From assembly GCF_004341235.1 (NCBI RefSeq), contig NZ_SLUP01000003.1, positions 554,620-618,619 on the forward strand: 64,000 nucleotides of DNA. Reading direction: 5' to 3'. Source of the stretch: Mariniflexile fucanivorans (GTDB lineage Bacteria; Bacteroidota; Bacteroidia; Flavobacteriales; Flavobacteriaceae). Below the pieces are notes generated by a model that was not told the origin of the DNA, ran no database searches, and worked only from the letters and a program-made list of their open reading frames with translations. The position numbers and the translations under genes are program-made. This document shows, piece by piece, positions 26,099-34,684 of this stretch; the first letter of the stretch is position 1; each line of letters opens with the position of its first letter.

Positions 26099-26911
26099 TT
26101 AAGGTTTATTGGGGTTCAAATTCTCCATATACTGTTTGTGTTTTTGCCTTAAGAAGATTAATATTTTAAAATCGCTTTGATTTTCACAATACTTTATAAA
26201 GTTTTCATCGTCGGCACAGAAATAAAAGAAATCCATTTTTAAGTCTTCTTCCATGGGGTTTGAAGCAAAAAAGTCTTTTGCCAAACGCCCTTTTATACTT
26301 TGCATTAATTCTTCTTTTTCCTCTAATTTAATTTGATTTTTTAATTCTTTTGTTCTACCTGAAATAGCATTCATTATTGGATTTAAAGGTATGCTACCTG
26401 TTAAAGGCGAATACCATTTCAGTTTTTGACCACCAGGTCCTGTTATTGCTTCATTAAAACGTCTTTCATTTTGCGTTGCGGGCTTTCCTGTGTAACCCGG
26501 AATACCAACATCATAAAAATTAATGGGCACATCGCCTTCAACGTTCTGTATATCTGAAAGCAAATTTCCAGTCAATATTTTACCAATAGTCACTTCATCT
26601 AATTCATTAATTTGTTCTTCTAAAGTAACTCTTAATGCCTTAAACAATAATATGTTTTTAGTGATAACAACTGTTTTAGGTTTGTTTTGTAGAGATGAAA
26701 ACATAATTGTATCGTTCAACTTTGCTACAATTTTAAATTCCCCATTTCTGTTTGTGATAGTAAATATTTGGGCTGTTTTATTTATTACATGTATGTTTTC
26801 TAAATCTGTATTGGTTTCTACTTTTCCTAATATTTCGAATGACTGAGAGTTCACCGATTGATAGAGAGCTATACATACAAACATTAATAAATATTTAATT
26901 TTCAGCATCAT
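26099..26911 (-). CDS. Carboxypeptidase-like regulatory domain protein, copy 3 of a tandem triplet
   Basis: This 270-residue protein has a signal peptide (residues 1-22, ending VNSQ). A beta-sandwich of the carboxypeptidase-D regulatory type follows (FEILGKVETNTDLENIHVIN, then ITNRNGEFKI at about 50-65). The middle part contains GNLLSDIQNVEGDVPINFYD and GIPGYTGKPATQ. The C-terminal part ends with SIKGRLAKDFFASNPMEEDL and FFYFCADDENFIKYCENQSD. No enzyme motif is seen; it is likely an outer-membrane-associated or periplasmic binding protein. It is a clear paralogue of the next gene upstream, and their 3' ends are about 95% identical over some 140 bases. Confidence 0.8.
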   Translation of the reverse strand: MMLKIKYLLMFVCIALYQSVNSQSFEILGKVETNTDLENIHVINKTAQIFTITNRNGEFKIVAKLNDTIMFSSLQNKPKTVVITKNILLFKALRVTLEEQINELDEVTIGKILTGNLLSDIQNVEGDVPINFYDVGIPGYTGKPATQNERRFNEAITGPGGQKLKWYSPLTGSIPLNPIMNAISGRTKELKNQIKLEEKEELMQSIKGRLAKDFFASNPMEEDLKMDFFYFCADDENFIKYCENQSDFKILIFLRQKHKQYMENLNPNKP

Positions 26912-26977
26912 TTCGTTAAAAAACTAACGGTTCTTTAGTTGAAGTTTAAATGAAGCCGAAAAAGCAAAAAAACTAAA

Positions 26978-27784
26978 TTATTTTTTTTCTGTTTCAATAT
27001 TTTCTAAATATTGCTTGTACTTCATTCTTAAAAAAGTTAATATTTTAAAATCGGTTTGATTTTCACAGTACTTTATAAAGTTTTCATCGTCGGCACAGAA
27101 ATAAAAGAAATCCATTCTCAAGTCTTCTTCCATAGGGTTTGAAGCAAAAAAGTCTTTTGCCAAACGGCCTTTAATACTTTGCATGAGTGTCTCTGATTCT
27201 TCCAATCTCACTCTAGCTCTTAGCATTTTTGTGCGCCCTGAAATAGCATTTATAATGGCAATTGGAGACACAGAGCCTCCAACACCACCTAACGAACCTC
27301 CAGTTTGAGGACTAAAACTTGATGCTTCACTTAGGCGGCGTTCACTTTGTGTTGCGGGTTTTCCTGTATAACCTGATATACCAACATCGTAAAAATTAAT
27401 GGGGGCATCACCTTTAATATTTCTAATATCCGAAAGCAAATTTCCCGTAAGCACCTTCCCTACTACAACCTCATCCAACTCGTTTATTTTTTCATTCAAA
27501 GTAATTCTAACAGCTTTAAATAATATCATATTTTTATCTACAACAACCGTTTTTGGCTGATGCTGTACAGATGAAAAACTTAGCGAATCATGTAAACTTA
27601 CCTTAATTTTAAATTCTCCATTACTATTTGTAATAGTAAAAACTTGAGCGGTTTTATTAATAACATGAATATTCTCTATATCTGCTTTACTATCTACTTT
27701 TCCTGAAATTTCTACTGTTTGAGAAAGCATCGATTGGCAAAAGCAAATAAAGGCAACTACAATACTTCCTTTAAAAATTGACAT
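26978..27784 (-). CDS. Carboxypeptidase-like regulatory domain protein, copy 2 of a tandem triplet
   Basis: This 268-residue paralogue of the 26099-26911 protein has the same order: signal peptide (1-21, ending MLSQ), beta-sandwich with ITNSNGEFKIKVSLHDSL, the GNLLSDIRNIKGDAPINFYD box, GISGYTGKPATQSERR, and the C-terminal SIKGRLAKDFFASNPMEEDL segment. It differs mainly in a Gly/Ser-rich insert near residue 155 (GGSLGGVGGSVSP), where copy 3 has another sequence. It is spaced 66 bases from copy 3. Function unknown; co-transcription of all three copies is plausible as no terminator separates them. Confidence 0.8.
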   Translation of the reverse strand: MSIFKGSIVVAFICFCQSMLSQTVEISGKVDSKADIENIHVINKTAQVFTITNSNGEFKIKVSLHDSLSFSSVQHQPKTVVVDKNMILFKAVRITLNEKINELDEVVVGKVLTGNLLSDIRNIKGDAPINFYDVGISGYTGKPATQSERRLSEASSFSPQTGGSLGGVGGSVSPIAIINAISGRTKMLRARVRLEESETLMQSIKGRLAKDFFASNPMEEDLRMDFFYFCADDENFIKYCENQTDFKILTFLRMKYKQYLENIETEKK

Positions 27785-27879
27785 ATTTTTGGTTTGGCGC
27801 TATAAAGAACGATTATCAATTCTTAAATAAAATTAAAAATGAGTTTAAACTTTTGTTAAAAAACAATAAGTAGAATGGA

Positions 27880-28680
27880 TTATGGTTTCTTTTTTAAAAA
27901 TTCGACACTTTTGTTATGAAGAAACTCCAAAAATTGCATCTCATTTCCGTAGTTAAGAAATGAATAATCAAAATCTTCAGCTTGAACAAAATTAATAAAT
28001 TCTTCTACGCGGTGTTCAGGAATATCAAAATTATCCACTAGAAATTCCGAGCCAAAATAATATTTAATGGCTTGCACAGGTACTTCTGGAATGCCTTTTT
28101 CTTTTTTGTCTGAAGCTTTAGACCTAAATAATGGCAACAATAATTGATCGACTACATTTACAACGTTAAGCCCATTTATCATTGTAACATGTTGTCTTGC
28201 TATGGCTATATTTTCTGTTTTTGTTTTATAATCTTTTTCAAATTCAAATTCATCTTGATGTTTAATTCCAAAATACAAAGCATCTAATTTCGGAGTAAAT
28301 TGCTTGGTCGCTATCAAATCGGCATCCAAGTTTCCAGACAGTTTACTTGGCAATATTATAATTTCATCTAACCTATTAATTTCTTCTATTAAAAAAATCT
28401 TCATTTGTTTGGAAGCTACAATAGCTTCATTCACATCAAATTTCAGGTTTTGGAACTGTAAAGCACTCACTTCAATAACATCGTTTAACCTTACAGCTAT
28501 AACAAACTCACCATTTTCATCTGTTATAGTTCCTTTATTGGAAGACACATTGAAAATAGTTATACCATAAACATCATTACTTTCGACTATAATTTTGCCG
28601 TTAACCTCAAAACGTTTGAAATCTTGGGAAAAACCCGTAAAACTTAGTAAACAAAAAACCAGTAGTAGTATTCTTTTCAT
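27880..28680 (-). CDS. Carboxypeptidase-like regulatory domain protein, copy 1 of a tandem triplet
   Basis: This 266-residue protein has a signal peptide (residues 1-18, ending GFSQ). It has the same beta-sandwich with ITDENGEFVIAVRLNDVIEVSA, then SGNLDADLIATKQFTPKLDALYFG in place of the box shared by copies 2 and 3. It is much more diverged; only the N-terminal domain, the membrane-distal helix and overall length match. A late FINFVQAEDFDYSFLN segment corresponds in position to the FFYFCADDENF segment of the others. It is the 5'-most copy of the triplet. Role unknown. Confidence 0.78.
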   Translation of the reverse strand: MKRILLLVFCLLSFTGFSQDFKRFEVNGKIIVESNDVYGITIFNVSSNKGTITDENGEFVIAVRLNDVIEVSALQFQNLKFDVNEAIVASKQMKIFLIEEINRLDEIIILPSKLSGNLDADLIATKQFTPKLDALYFGIKHQDEFEFEKDYKTKTENIAIARQHVTMINGLNVVNVVDQLLLPLFRSKASDKKEKGIPEVPVQAIKYYFGSEFLVDNFDIPEHRVEEFINFVQAEDFDYSFLNYGNEMQFLEFLHNKSVEFLKKKP

Positions 28681-28818
28681 GTGTTAATTTTTATTTAATG
28701 GACATATACCTGTCTCATATCTTAAAAATAACACTTTAACAGCAATTTTAATTGAAAATTCATAGAATATTTTATTTGAACTTATAATTAATTAGTTTTA
28801 CCTATTAAATAAGTCGCC

Positions 28819-29526
28819 ATGAAAAATTTAATTATTGCCAGCACCTCAACCATCCACGGAAGTGGTTATTTAGAATATATTTTAGATGAATTAGCCATTT
28901 TTTTTAAAAATACAGATAGCATCCTATTCATTCCCTATGCAAGACCAAGTGGCATTTCATACAATGATTACACAAAAAAAGCTGCCGAAGCCTTCGCGAA
29001 AATTAACAAAATAGTAAAAGGAATTCATGAATTTGAAAACCCAGCAGAAGCCATAAAAAATGCGCAAGGGATTTTTGTTGGAGGTGGCAACACCTTTGTT
29101 TTAACCTATCAACTTTATAAAACCAACATTATTAAACCCCTACAAACCGCTATAAAAAATGGCACATCCTATTTTGGTACCAGTGCCGGTAGCAACATTT
29201 GTGGCCTTACCATAAAAACCACTAACGATATGCCCATTGTGTATCCGCAAAGTTTTAATGCCTTGGCATTTGTTCCCTTCAATATAAATCCGCATTATTT
29301 GGACCCCGATAGCAATAGCACTCACATGGGCGAAACCCGAGAAACCAGAATTAACGAATTTCACCATTACAATACACCTCCAGTTATTGGTTTGCGCGAA
29401 GGTAGTTGGCTGCAAGTAAATGGCGATTCCATCGTATTAAAAGGAAGTTTAACAGCTCGTGTTTTTGAATATAACAAAACACCATACGAAGTTGAAACAG
29501 GCACAGAACTAAACCATTTAAAATAA
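28819..29526 (+). CDS. pepE: Dipeptidase E (alpha-aspartyl dipeptidase)
   Basis: This 235-residue cytoplasmic serine peptidase of family S51 cleaves N-terminal Asp-X dipeptides. The nucleophile Ser122 sits in the elbow FGTSAGSN, the oxyanion region is VGGGNTFVL at about 88-96, and the conserved NINPHYLDPDS supplies the catalytic His. Length is the family norm. It stands alone: divergent from the triplet upstream and followed by the tRNA-Gly gene on the opposite strand, with a shared hairpin between. Confidence 0.93.
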   Translation: MKNLIIASTSTIHGSGYLEYILDELAIFFKNTDSILFIPYARPSGISYNDYTKKAAEAFAKINKIVKGIHEFENPAEAIKNAQGIFVGGGNTFVLTYQLYKTNIIKPLQTAIKNGTSYFGTSAGSNICGLTIKTTNDMPIVYPQSFNALAFVPFNINPHYLDPDSNSTHMGETRETRINEFHHYNTPPVIGLREGSWLQVNGDSIVLKGSLTARVFEYNKTPYEVETGTELNHLK

Positions 29527-29527
29527 A

Positions 29528-29555
29528 AAAAGCCTCATATTCCTATGAAGCTTTT
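29528..29555 (-). terminator. Terminator of tRNA-Gly (also usable for pepE)
   Basis: Arms 29528-29539 and 29544-29555 pair with one non-Watson-Crick position that is G-U on the minus strand and C-A on the plus strand. It is therefore better on the minus strand, just after the tRNA, followed there by a T run. Confidence 0.75.
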
Positions 29556-29557
29556 AG

Positions 29558-29630
29558 AGCGAGAGACCGGGTTCGAACCGGCGACATTCAGCTTGGAAGG
29601 CTGACGCTCTACCAACTGAGCTACTCTCGC
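29558..29630 (-). tRNA. tRNA-Gly(TCC)
   Basis: The minus strand folds as a full cloverleaf. Acceptor GCGAGAG pairs with CTCTCGC, the D arm is GCTC-AGTTGGTA-GAGC, and the anticodon stem TCAGC/GCTGA holds loop CTTCCAA, giving anticodon TCC, which reads GGA. The T arm is GCCGG-TTCGAAC-CCGGT. The discriminator is T and no CCA is encoded. It is intact and without intron. Confidence 0.96.
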
Positions 29631-29679
29631 ATTACCGAGGGCAAATATATAAAAATGGTTTATTATCCAACAATAAAAA

Positions 29680-30105
29680 TCACAACTTTTTTAAAAAATG
29701 ATAACCCAAAATTTTAAAGTCTTCATTGTAGTAAAACTTGTGCGATGCATAGTTGCTAACATAGGTATTTAATTCAATTGATTCACAATCTTTTAGCTTT
29801 ACATAATTATAGATCCAGGCAAAAAATGACTTACCTAAACCTTTTCCTCTGTAATCTTCATCAATATAAACATGGTCTACCTCTGCACTTTTACCCGAAT
29901 AATGCCTTGTACAAAACCATAAACCGCAAACACCAATTAACGCATCATCGTTATAAACACCCGCACATTCATAATTTTGAGTTGCCATCTCTTTAAAACG
30001 CTGTTCTAAAATAGCTGTAGAAATTTTATAACCATTCAATTTTTCGACTAAAGGAATGACAGTATGTATCTTATCCTTTTCAATTATTTTAAACACAAAA
30101 TCCAT
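29680..30105 (-). CDS. GNAT-family N-acetyltransferase
   Basis: This 141-residue protein has a single GNAT fold. The acetyl-CoA pyrophosphate loop is DEDYRGKGLGKSFFAW (R-G-x-G-x-G/A motif A) at about residues 87-102, preceded by the beta-strand VDHVYI. A late helix-strand, SNYASHKFYYNEDFKILGYHF, matches motif B. Nothing indicates the acceptor; it could be a small amine, peptide or antibiotic. It is followed by tRNA-Gly in the same direction and divergent from another GNAT gene; the two are not close paralogues. Confidence 0.88.
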   Translation of the reverse strand: MDFVFKIIEKDKIHTVIPLVEKLNGYKISTAILEQRFKEMATQNYECAGVYNDDALIGVCGLWFCTRHYSGKSAEVDHVYIDEDYRGKGLGKSFFAWIYNYVKLKDCESIELNTYVSNYASHKFYYNEDFKILGYHFLKKL

Positions 30106-30157
30106 TGCTTTTTTTATGTGAAGATAAAAAATTTAACATGTTCGATTCCTCAAAAAA

Positions 30158-30165
30158 TATTTTTG
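30158..30165 (+). promoter_or_regulatory. Promoter -7 element upstream of the second GNAT gene
   Basis: TATTTTTG fits TAnnTTTG and lies 35 bases before the TTG start at 30201. The -33 box is not clear. Confidence 0.4.
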
Positions 30166-30200
30166 TTTAAGTTTGAATTCATTCTTCAACAAACAAGATT

Positions 30201-30641
30201 TTGAATTACACTATAAACCAAATAACATCCACAGAAACCTACTTAGTAAGGCAGCCCGTTTTAAGAAGTGGAAAACCTATAGAATCGTGCATTTTTGATG
30301 GTGACGATTTAAACACGACGTTCCATTTAGGCATTTATTCCGAAAACAAATTGGTAGGCGTTTGCTCTTTTTTCAAAAACAATCAACCTTTAATTACAGA
30401 AACATTTCAATACCAACTTAGAGGGATGGCGGTTTTAAATGAATACCAAGGTCTTGGTTTAGGTCAATTGATTTTAACTTATGGTGAAAACCTACTAAAA
30501 AAACGAAACATTCAAACTATTTGGTGCAATGCCCGAGAAAAAGCTATAGAATTTTATAAAAAAACAGGTTATCATATTATAGGTGAACCTTTTTTGATAA
30601 AAGATATTGGTTTGCATTACATCATGAATAAAATTTTATAA
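30201..30641 (+). CDS. GNAT-family N-acetyltransferase
   Basis: This 146-residue protein has the GNAT motif A NEYQGLGLGQLILTYGENLL at about residues 81-100, preceded by LRGMAVL. A motif B-like NAREKAIEFYKKTGYHIIG follows, and the protein ends with a strand. The frame starts with TTG 30201; no ATG precedes the conserved region, so this non-standard start is accepted. The N-terminal RQPVLRSGKP segment resembles a subgroup of uncharacterised Bacteroidota acetyltransferases. Substrate unknown. Confidence 0.85.
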   Translation: MNYTINQITSTETYLVRQPVLRSGKPIESCIFDGDDLNTTFHLGIYSENKLVGVCSFFKNNQPLITETFQYQLRGMAVLNEYQGLGLGQLILTYGENLLKKRNIQTIWCNAREKAIEFYKKTGYHIIGEPFLIKDIGLHYIMNKIL

Positions 30642-30644
30642 AAA

Positions 30645-30667
30645 AAAACCCTGAAATTCAGGGTTTT
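30645..30667. terminator. Rho-independent terminator
   Basis: AAAACCCTGAA and TTCAGGGTTTT pair around a tight loop between 30645 and 30667, with A and T flanks. It lies between the convergent acetyltransferase and ankyrin genes and can serve both. Confidence 0.85.
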
Positions 30668-30705
30668 TAGGAGTGACTAGCTCAAAATAATTATATAGAT
30701 ATTAA

Positions 30706-31095
30706 TTATTTTTTTAATAAAGCTTGCTCAATAATAGCATGAGCATCTGTAGCGCCATGTAATTTGGCATAATCGGCTGCTGTCATTTTTTTATCAGATT
30801 TGGCTTTTAAATTGGCACCTTTTTCTATTAAAAGTTCTAAAATTTCTGTTCTATTATACTTGGCAGCATACATAACGGGTGTCATCCCGTCAGATTTTTT
30901 GTTGACATCCTCTCCCCTTGATATTAGTTTTTTTACGGTTTCTATATCGCCTTTAGCAATTGAAACACAAAATGAATTTACGTTTAAAATTTTTACGGAG
31001 CTGTGATTACCAACGTTAAAACTAGATGATTTTGCATGAGTCGTTCCTATTGAGAAACATAATGCGATTGCAGAAAAAATGATTGTTTTTTTCAT
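30706..31095 (-). CDS. Periplasmic ankyrin-repeat protein
   Basis: This 129-residue protein has a cleavable signal peptide (residues 1-21, ending THA). Two and a half ankyrin repeats follow: AKGDIETVKKLISRGEDVN, then SDGMTPVMYAAKYNRTEILELLIEKGANL, then a closing MTAADYAKLHGATDAHAII. Such small exported ankyrin proteins act as protein-binding modules in the periplasm and are sometimes linked to catalases, but no catalase is nearby. It ends at a shared terminator. The 250-base upstream region to gpmI is AT-rich with no other gene. Confidence 0.88.
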   Translation of the reverse strand: MKKTIIFSAIALCFSIGTTHAKSSSFNVGNHSSVKILNVNSFCVSIAKGDIETVKKLISRGEDVNKKSDGMTPVMYAAKYNRTEILELLIEKGANLKAKSDKKMTAADYAKLHGATDAHAIIEQALLKK

Positions 31096-31313
31096 GATGA
31101 AAGATTTTTGATTTGATTAATGATTCGTTTTTTGATATACTATATAGACGACAACAAACCCAATTTGTTACACATTAAGAGGTTTTATAAAAGATTTCGA
31201 ACATTTGATTCACATATTTTTAAAGGAATCCATGATTTTTAAGTTTCTTATAAAAATAGATATATACATAAGTTTTTAAGCCCATTTTTCAATCGTATTC
31301 TTTCAAACTTCAG

Positions 31314-31321
31314 TATCTTTG
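31314..31321 (+). promoter_or_regulatory. gpmI promoter, -7 element
   Basis: TATCTTTG is a perfect TAnnTTTG, 24 bases before ATG 31346. It overlaps the upstream TTG at which the frame could otherwise begin. Confidence 0.6.
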
Positions 31322-31345
31322 AAGTATACAAAAATGTTTAAAATA

Positions 31346-32863
31346 ATGAATAAAAAAGTCATCCTAATGATACTTGACGGATGGGGAAATTCTCCAGATC
31401 CAAAAGTTTCCGCAATCGATAATGCAAACACACCTTTCATAGATTCTTTATATAAAAAATACCCTTTTGCTACTTTAAGGACCGATGGTTTACATGTAGG
31501 TTTACCTGAAGGGCAAATGGGAAACAGCGAAGTTGGCCACATGAATTTAGGTGCTGGTAGAATTGTTTACCAAGATTTAGTTAAAGTTAATTTAGCTGTT
31601 GAAAACAAAACTTTAAATACCGAAAAAGTATTGGTTGATGCCTTTAAGTATGCAAAAACCAACAACAAAGATGTTCATTTTTTAGGATTATTAAGTGATG
31701 GTGGCGTGCATTCACACATCAAACATTTATTTGGCTTAATTGATGCTGCCAATGATTTTGGATTAAAAAACACCTTTGTTCATGCCTTTACCGATGGACG
31801 TGATGTAGATCCAAAAGCTGGATTTGGCTTTTTAACTTCATTAGAAGAGCACATTGAAAATACAAATACCAAACTAGCCACCGTAACTGGTCGTTATTAC
31901 GCCATGGACAGAGATAAACGTTGGGAACGTGTTAAATTGGCTTATGATGGTATGGTAAATAGTGTAGGCGAAAAATCTACAAATGTTACGAAAACAATGC
32001 AACAAAATTATGATAACGATATTACAGATGAGTTTATCAAACCTATCATAATGACCGATAATGCTGGTAATCCTGTTGCCAAAATAAAAGAAGATGATGT
32101 GGTTATTTTCTTCAATTTTAGAACAGATCGTGGACGTGAATTAACCGAAGCATTATCTCAAACCGATTTTCATGAGCAAAACATGCACAAATTGAATTTG
32201 TATTATGTAACACTTACAAACTACGATGATACTTATAAAAACGTTAACGTTATTTTTAATAAAGACAACTTAACCGAAACTTTAGGTGAAGTTTTAGAAA
32301 AAAATAACAAAAAACAAATACGTATAGCTGAAACAGAAAAATACCCACACGTTACGTTCTTTTTCTCGGGTGGACGTGAGGAACCTTTTAAAGGTGAAAC
32401 GCGTATTTTGCGCAACTCCCCCAAAGTAGCTACCTACGATTTACAACCCGAAATGAGTGCTTTCGAGTTACGTGATGCTTTAATTCCTGAATTGAAAAAA
32501 GGTGAAGTTGATTTTGTATGCTTAAATTTTGCCAATGGTGATATGGTTGGACATACAGGCGTGATGGCAGCTGCTATTAAAGCATGTGAAGCGGTAGATG
32601 TTTGCGTAAAAGATGTCGTAACAACGGCTCTTGAAAACAACTATACAACCATACTTATTGCAGATCACGGTAATTGCGAAACCATGATTAACCCAGATGG
32701 ATCTCCAAATACAGCCCATACTACAAACCCCGTTCCAGTAATTTTAATTGATAAAGATTTAAAATCTATTAAAGATGGCGTTTTAGGCGATGTTGCACCT
32801 ACTATTTTAAAGCTAATTGGTGTTGAACAACCAAAAGCAATGACACGACATGCTTTAGTATAA
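31346..32863 (+). CDS. gpmI: 2,3-bisphosphoglycerate-independent phosphoglycerate mutase
   Basis: This 505-residue cytoplasmic enzyme interconverts 3- and 2-phosphoglycerate using two Mn ions and a phosphoserine. The start MILDGWGNS carries the first Asp ligand. Ser61 in QMGNSEVGHMNLGAGR is the phosphorylated residue, and the C-terminal metal sites NFANGDMVGHTG and IADHGNCETM are intact. The frame also opens at TTG 31319 and ATG 31334, but the promoter at 31314-31321 and the family's usual N-terminus favour 31346. Monocistronic by its own promoter and that of the next gene. Confidence 0.96.
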   Translation: MNKKVILMILDGWGNSPDPKVSAIDNANTPFIDSLYKKYPFATLRTDGLHVGLPEGQMGNSEVGHMNLGAGRIVYQDLVKVNLAVENKTLNTEKVLVDAFKYAKTNNKDVHFLGLLSDGGVHSHIKHLFGLIDAANDFGLKNTFVHAFTDGRDVDPKAGFGFLTSLEEHIENTNTKLATVTGRYYAMDRDKRWERVKLAYDGMVNSVGEKSTNVTKTMQQNYDNDITDEFIKPIIMTDNAGNPVAKIKEDDVVIFFNFRTDRGRELTEALSQTDFHEQNMHKLNLYYVTLTNYDDTYKNVNVIFNKDNLTETLGEVLEKNNKKQIRIAETEKYPHVTFFFSGGREEPFKGETRILRNSPKVATYDLQPEMSAFELRDALIPELKKGEVDFVCLNFANGDMVGHTGVMAAAIKACEAVDVCVKDVVTTALENNYTTILIADHGNCETMINPDGSPNTAHTTNPVPVILIDKDLKSIKDGVLGDVAPTILKLIGVEQPKAMTRHALV

Positions 32864-32888
32864 TAAGTTTTCAGAAAATAAATTATTG

Positions 32889-32896
32889 TACTTTTG
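32889..32896 (+). promoter_or_regulatory. Promoter -7 element of the HAD-like gene
   Basis: TACTTTTG fits TAnnTTTG, 27 bases before the ATG at 32924. Confidence 0.5.
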
Positions 32897-32923
32897 CATT
32901 GAACCAAATTTATCATAATTTAA

Positions 32924-33325
32924 ATGAAATTTACCGAAAACTTAATTATAGCTGTCGATTTTGATGGTACTATTGTTGAAGACGCTTATCCTCAAATTGG
33001 CAAACCAATGATATTTGCCTTTGAAACCTTAAAAAAACTTCAAGAAAGAGGGCATCGTCTCATTTTGTGGACTTATAGACATGGTTCAAAACTAGACGAT
33101 GCCGTTCGTTTTTGTGAAGAAAACGGCGTACATTTTTATGCTGTTAACAAAAGTTTTGCTGAAGAAAAATTCAATAACGATATGAGCAGAAAAATTCATG
33201 CCGATTTGTTTATTGATGATAGAAATATTGGTGGCTTTATAGGTTGGGGCGAAATTTATCAAATGTTAACCAACACCAATCCACCAATACCAGAAAAGAA
33301 AAGCTTTTTTGATTTCTTCAAGTAA
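32924..33325 (+). CDS. HAD-like hydrolase, short BT0820-type
   Basis: This 133-residue protein has the HAD nucleophile motif AVDFDGTIVED (Asp12 and Asp14) and the second motif LILWTYR near residue 47. The Asp pair DLFIDDRNIGG lies near residue 97. There is no cap domain, as in the small Bacteroidota HAD proteins typified by BT0820, for which nucleotide or sugar-phosphate substrates have been proposed without proof. It has its own promoter and precedes map by 57 bases. Confidence 0.85.
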   Translation: MKFTENLIIAVDFDGTIVEDAYPQIGKPMIFAFETLKKLQERGHRLILWTYRHGSKLDDAVRFCEENGVHFYAVNKSFAEEKFNNDMSRKIHADLFIDDRNIGGFIGWGEIYQMLTNTNPPIPEKKSFFDFFK

Positions 33326-33358
33326 CTAATTTGAAAAAGCTATTACTCGCATTTTAAG

Positions 33359-33366
33359 TATCTTTG
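33359..33366 (+). promoter_or_regulatory. map promoter, -7 element
   Basis: TATCTTTG is a perfect TAnnTTTG, 16 bases before the ATG at 33383. A TTG at 33331-33333 lies 25 bases upstream, slightly long. Confidence 0.6.
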
Positions 33367-33382
33367 CCATTATTTTTTAAGT

Positions 33383-34201
33383 ATGATTGTAGTGAAAACA
33401 AAAGAAGAAATTGAATTAATGCGCGAAAGTGCTTTGATAGTATCTAAAACTTTAGGTGAAATAGCCAAAGCCTTAAAACCAGGTGTAACCACCTTAGAAT
33501 TAGATAAAATAGCCGAAACATGTATAAGAGACCACGGAGCTATTCCAGGGTTTTTAGGATTATATGATTTTCCTAATACCTTGTGTATGAGCCCGAACAC
33601 ACAAGTAGTTCACGGTATTCCAAATAGTACGCCTTTGGTAGAAGGCGATATTATTTCTATAGATTGTGGTGCTTTTAAAAATGGTTTTTATGGCGATCAT
33701 GCCTATACCTTTGCTGTTGGAACGATTGATGCCGAAACAGAAAAACTGCTTCAAGTTACAAAAGAATCATTATACGTTGGTATTCGGGAATTTAAAATAA
33801 ATAATCGTGTTGGCGATGTTGGTTTTGCTATTCAAAAATACTGTGAAGACCATGGCTATGGTGTAGTTCGTGAATTAGTAGGTCATGGTTTAGGTAAAAA
33901 AATGCACGAAGACCCAGAAATGCCTAACTATGGTAAACGAGGTAGAGGAAAAAAATTCGTAGAAGGTATGGTTGTTGCCATTGAGCCTATGATTAATATG
34001 GGAACACACCGCATAAAACAACATAACGATGGTTGGACTATAACTACTTTGGATAATAAGCCCAGTGCCCATTTTGAACACGATGTCGCCATAGTAGATG
34101 GTAAACCTGAGTTACTTTCAACGTTTGCATATATTTACGACGCATTGGGAATTACTTCTAATGAAGAAGATGAATTTAGACAAAAAGCTTTAGTGCTTTA
34201 A
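33383..34201 (+). CDS. map: Type I methionine aminopeptidase
   Basis: This 272-residue enzyme removes the initiator methionine. The pita-bread metal ligands are all present: two Asp in SIDCGAFKNGFYGDHAYTF, His in GHGLGKKMHEDPEMPNYG, Glu in AIEPMINMG and the final Glu in AHFEHDVAI. Length is about 15 residues longer at the C-terminus than the E. coli form. It has its own promoter. The GxxExxY ORF following it is separated by 65 bases of unusual sequence. Confidence 0.95.
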   Translation: MIVVKTKEEIELMRESALIVSKTLGEIAKALKPGVTTLELDKIAETCIRDHGAIPGFLGLYDFPNTLCMSPNTQVVHGIPNSTPLVEGDIISIDCGAFKNGFYGDHAYTFAVGTIDAETEKLLQVTKESLYVGIREFKINNRVGDVGFAIQKYCEDHGYGVVRELVGHGLGKKMHEDPEMPNYGKRGRGKKFVEGMVVAIEPMINMGTHRIKQHNDGWTITTLDNKPSAHFEHDVAIVDGKPELLSTFAYIYDALGITSNEEDEFRQKALVL

Positions 34202-34266
34202 AGTTATTAAACTAAGATTCACAAAGACGGCACTGAGACACACGGAGAACTAAGCTTCAACACCAT

Positions 34267-34647
34267 ATGATTTACAACAAAATTACTGAAAACATTATTG
34301 GTGCTGCAATTGAAGTTTATAAAGCGCTTGGACCGGGTTTGCTTGAATCTGCCTATCAGGAATGTTTGTTTTATGAATTAAAAGCGATGGGATATTCTGT
34401 TATAAAAGAAACAACACAGCCCATAGTTTATAAAGATATAACATTGGACCATGGCTATAGAATAGACCGCCTTGTTGAGAATAAAATCGTTGCTGAATTG
34501 AAAACAGTTGAAAAGTTTACAGACGTACATACAGCTCAAATATTAACATATATGAAATTAGGAAATTATCCTTTAGGTCTCCTTCTAAATTTTCATACTA
34601 AACTTTTAAAAAACGGCATCAAACGTTTTATTAATAATCCTCAGTGA
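34267..34647 (+). CDS. GxxExxY protein
   Basis: This 126-residue protein is named for the motif GPGLLESAYQECL (G-x2-E-x2-Y) at about residues 23-35. It has a PD-(D/E)xK-nuclease-like core: DHGYRIDRLVENKIVAELKTVE with Asp and Glu-x-Lys at about 61-79. The end GIKRFIN is typical. The biological role is unknown; the genes are dispersed in many copies across Bacteroidota, Cyanobacteria and others, including as rRNA intervening sequences. It sits between map and a methyltransferase, with flanks that contain related CTCAGTG/CACTGAG words in opposite orientation, suggesting insertion as a unit. Confidence 0.88.
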   Translation: MIYNKITENIIGAAIEVYKALGPGLLESAYQECLFYELKAMGYSVIKETTQPIVYKDITLDHGYRIDRLVENKIVAELKTVEKFTDVHTAQILTYMKLGNYPLGLLLNFHTKLLKNGIKRFINNPQ

Positions 34648-34684
34648 ATCTCTACGAATTTTCTGTAAAACTCTGTGAAACAAC

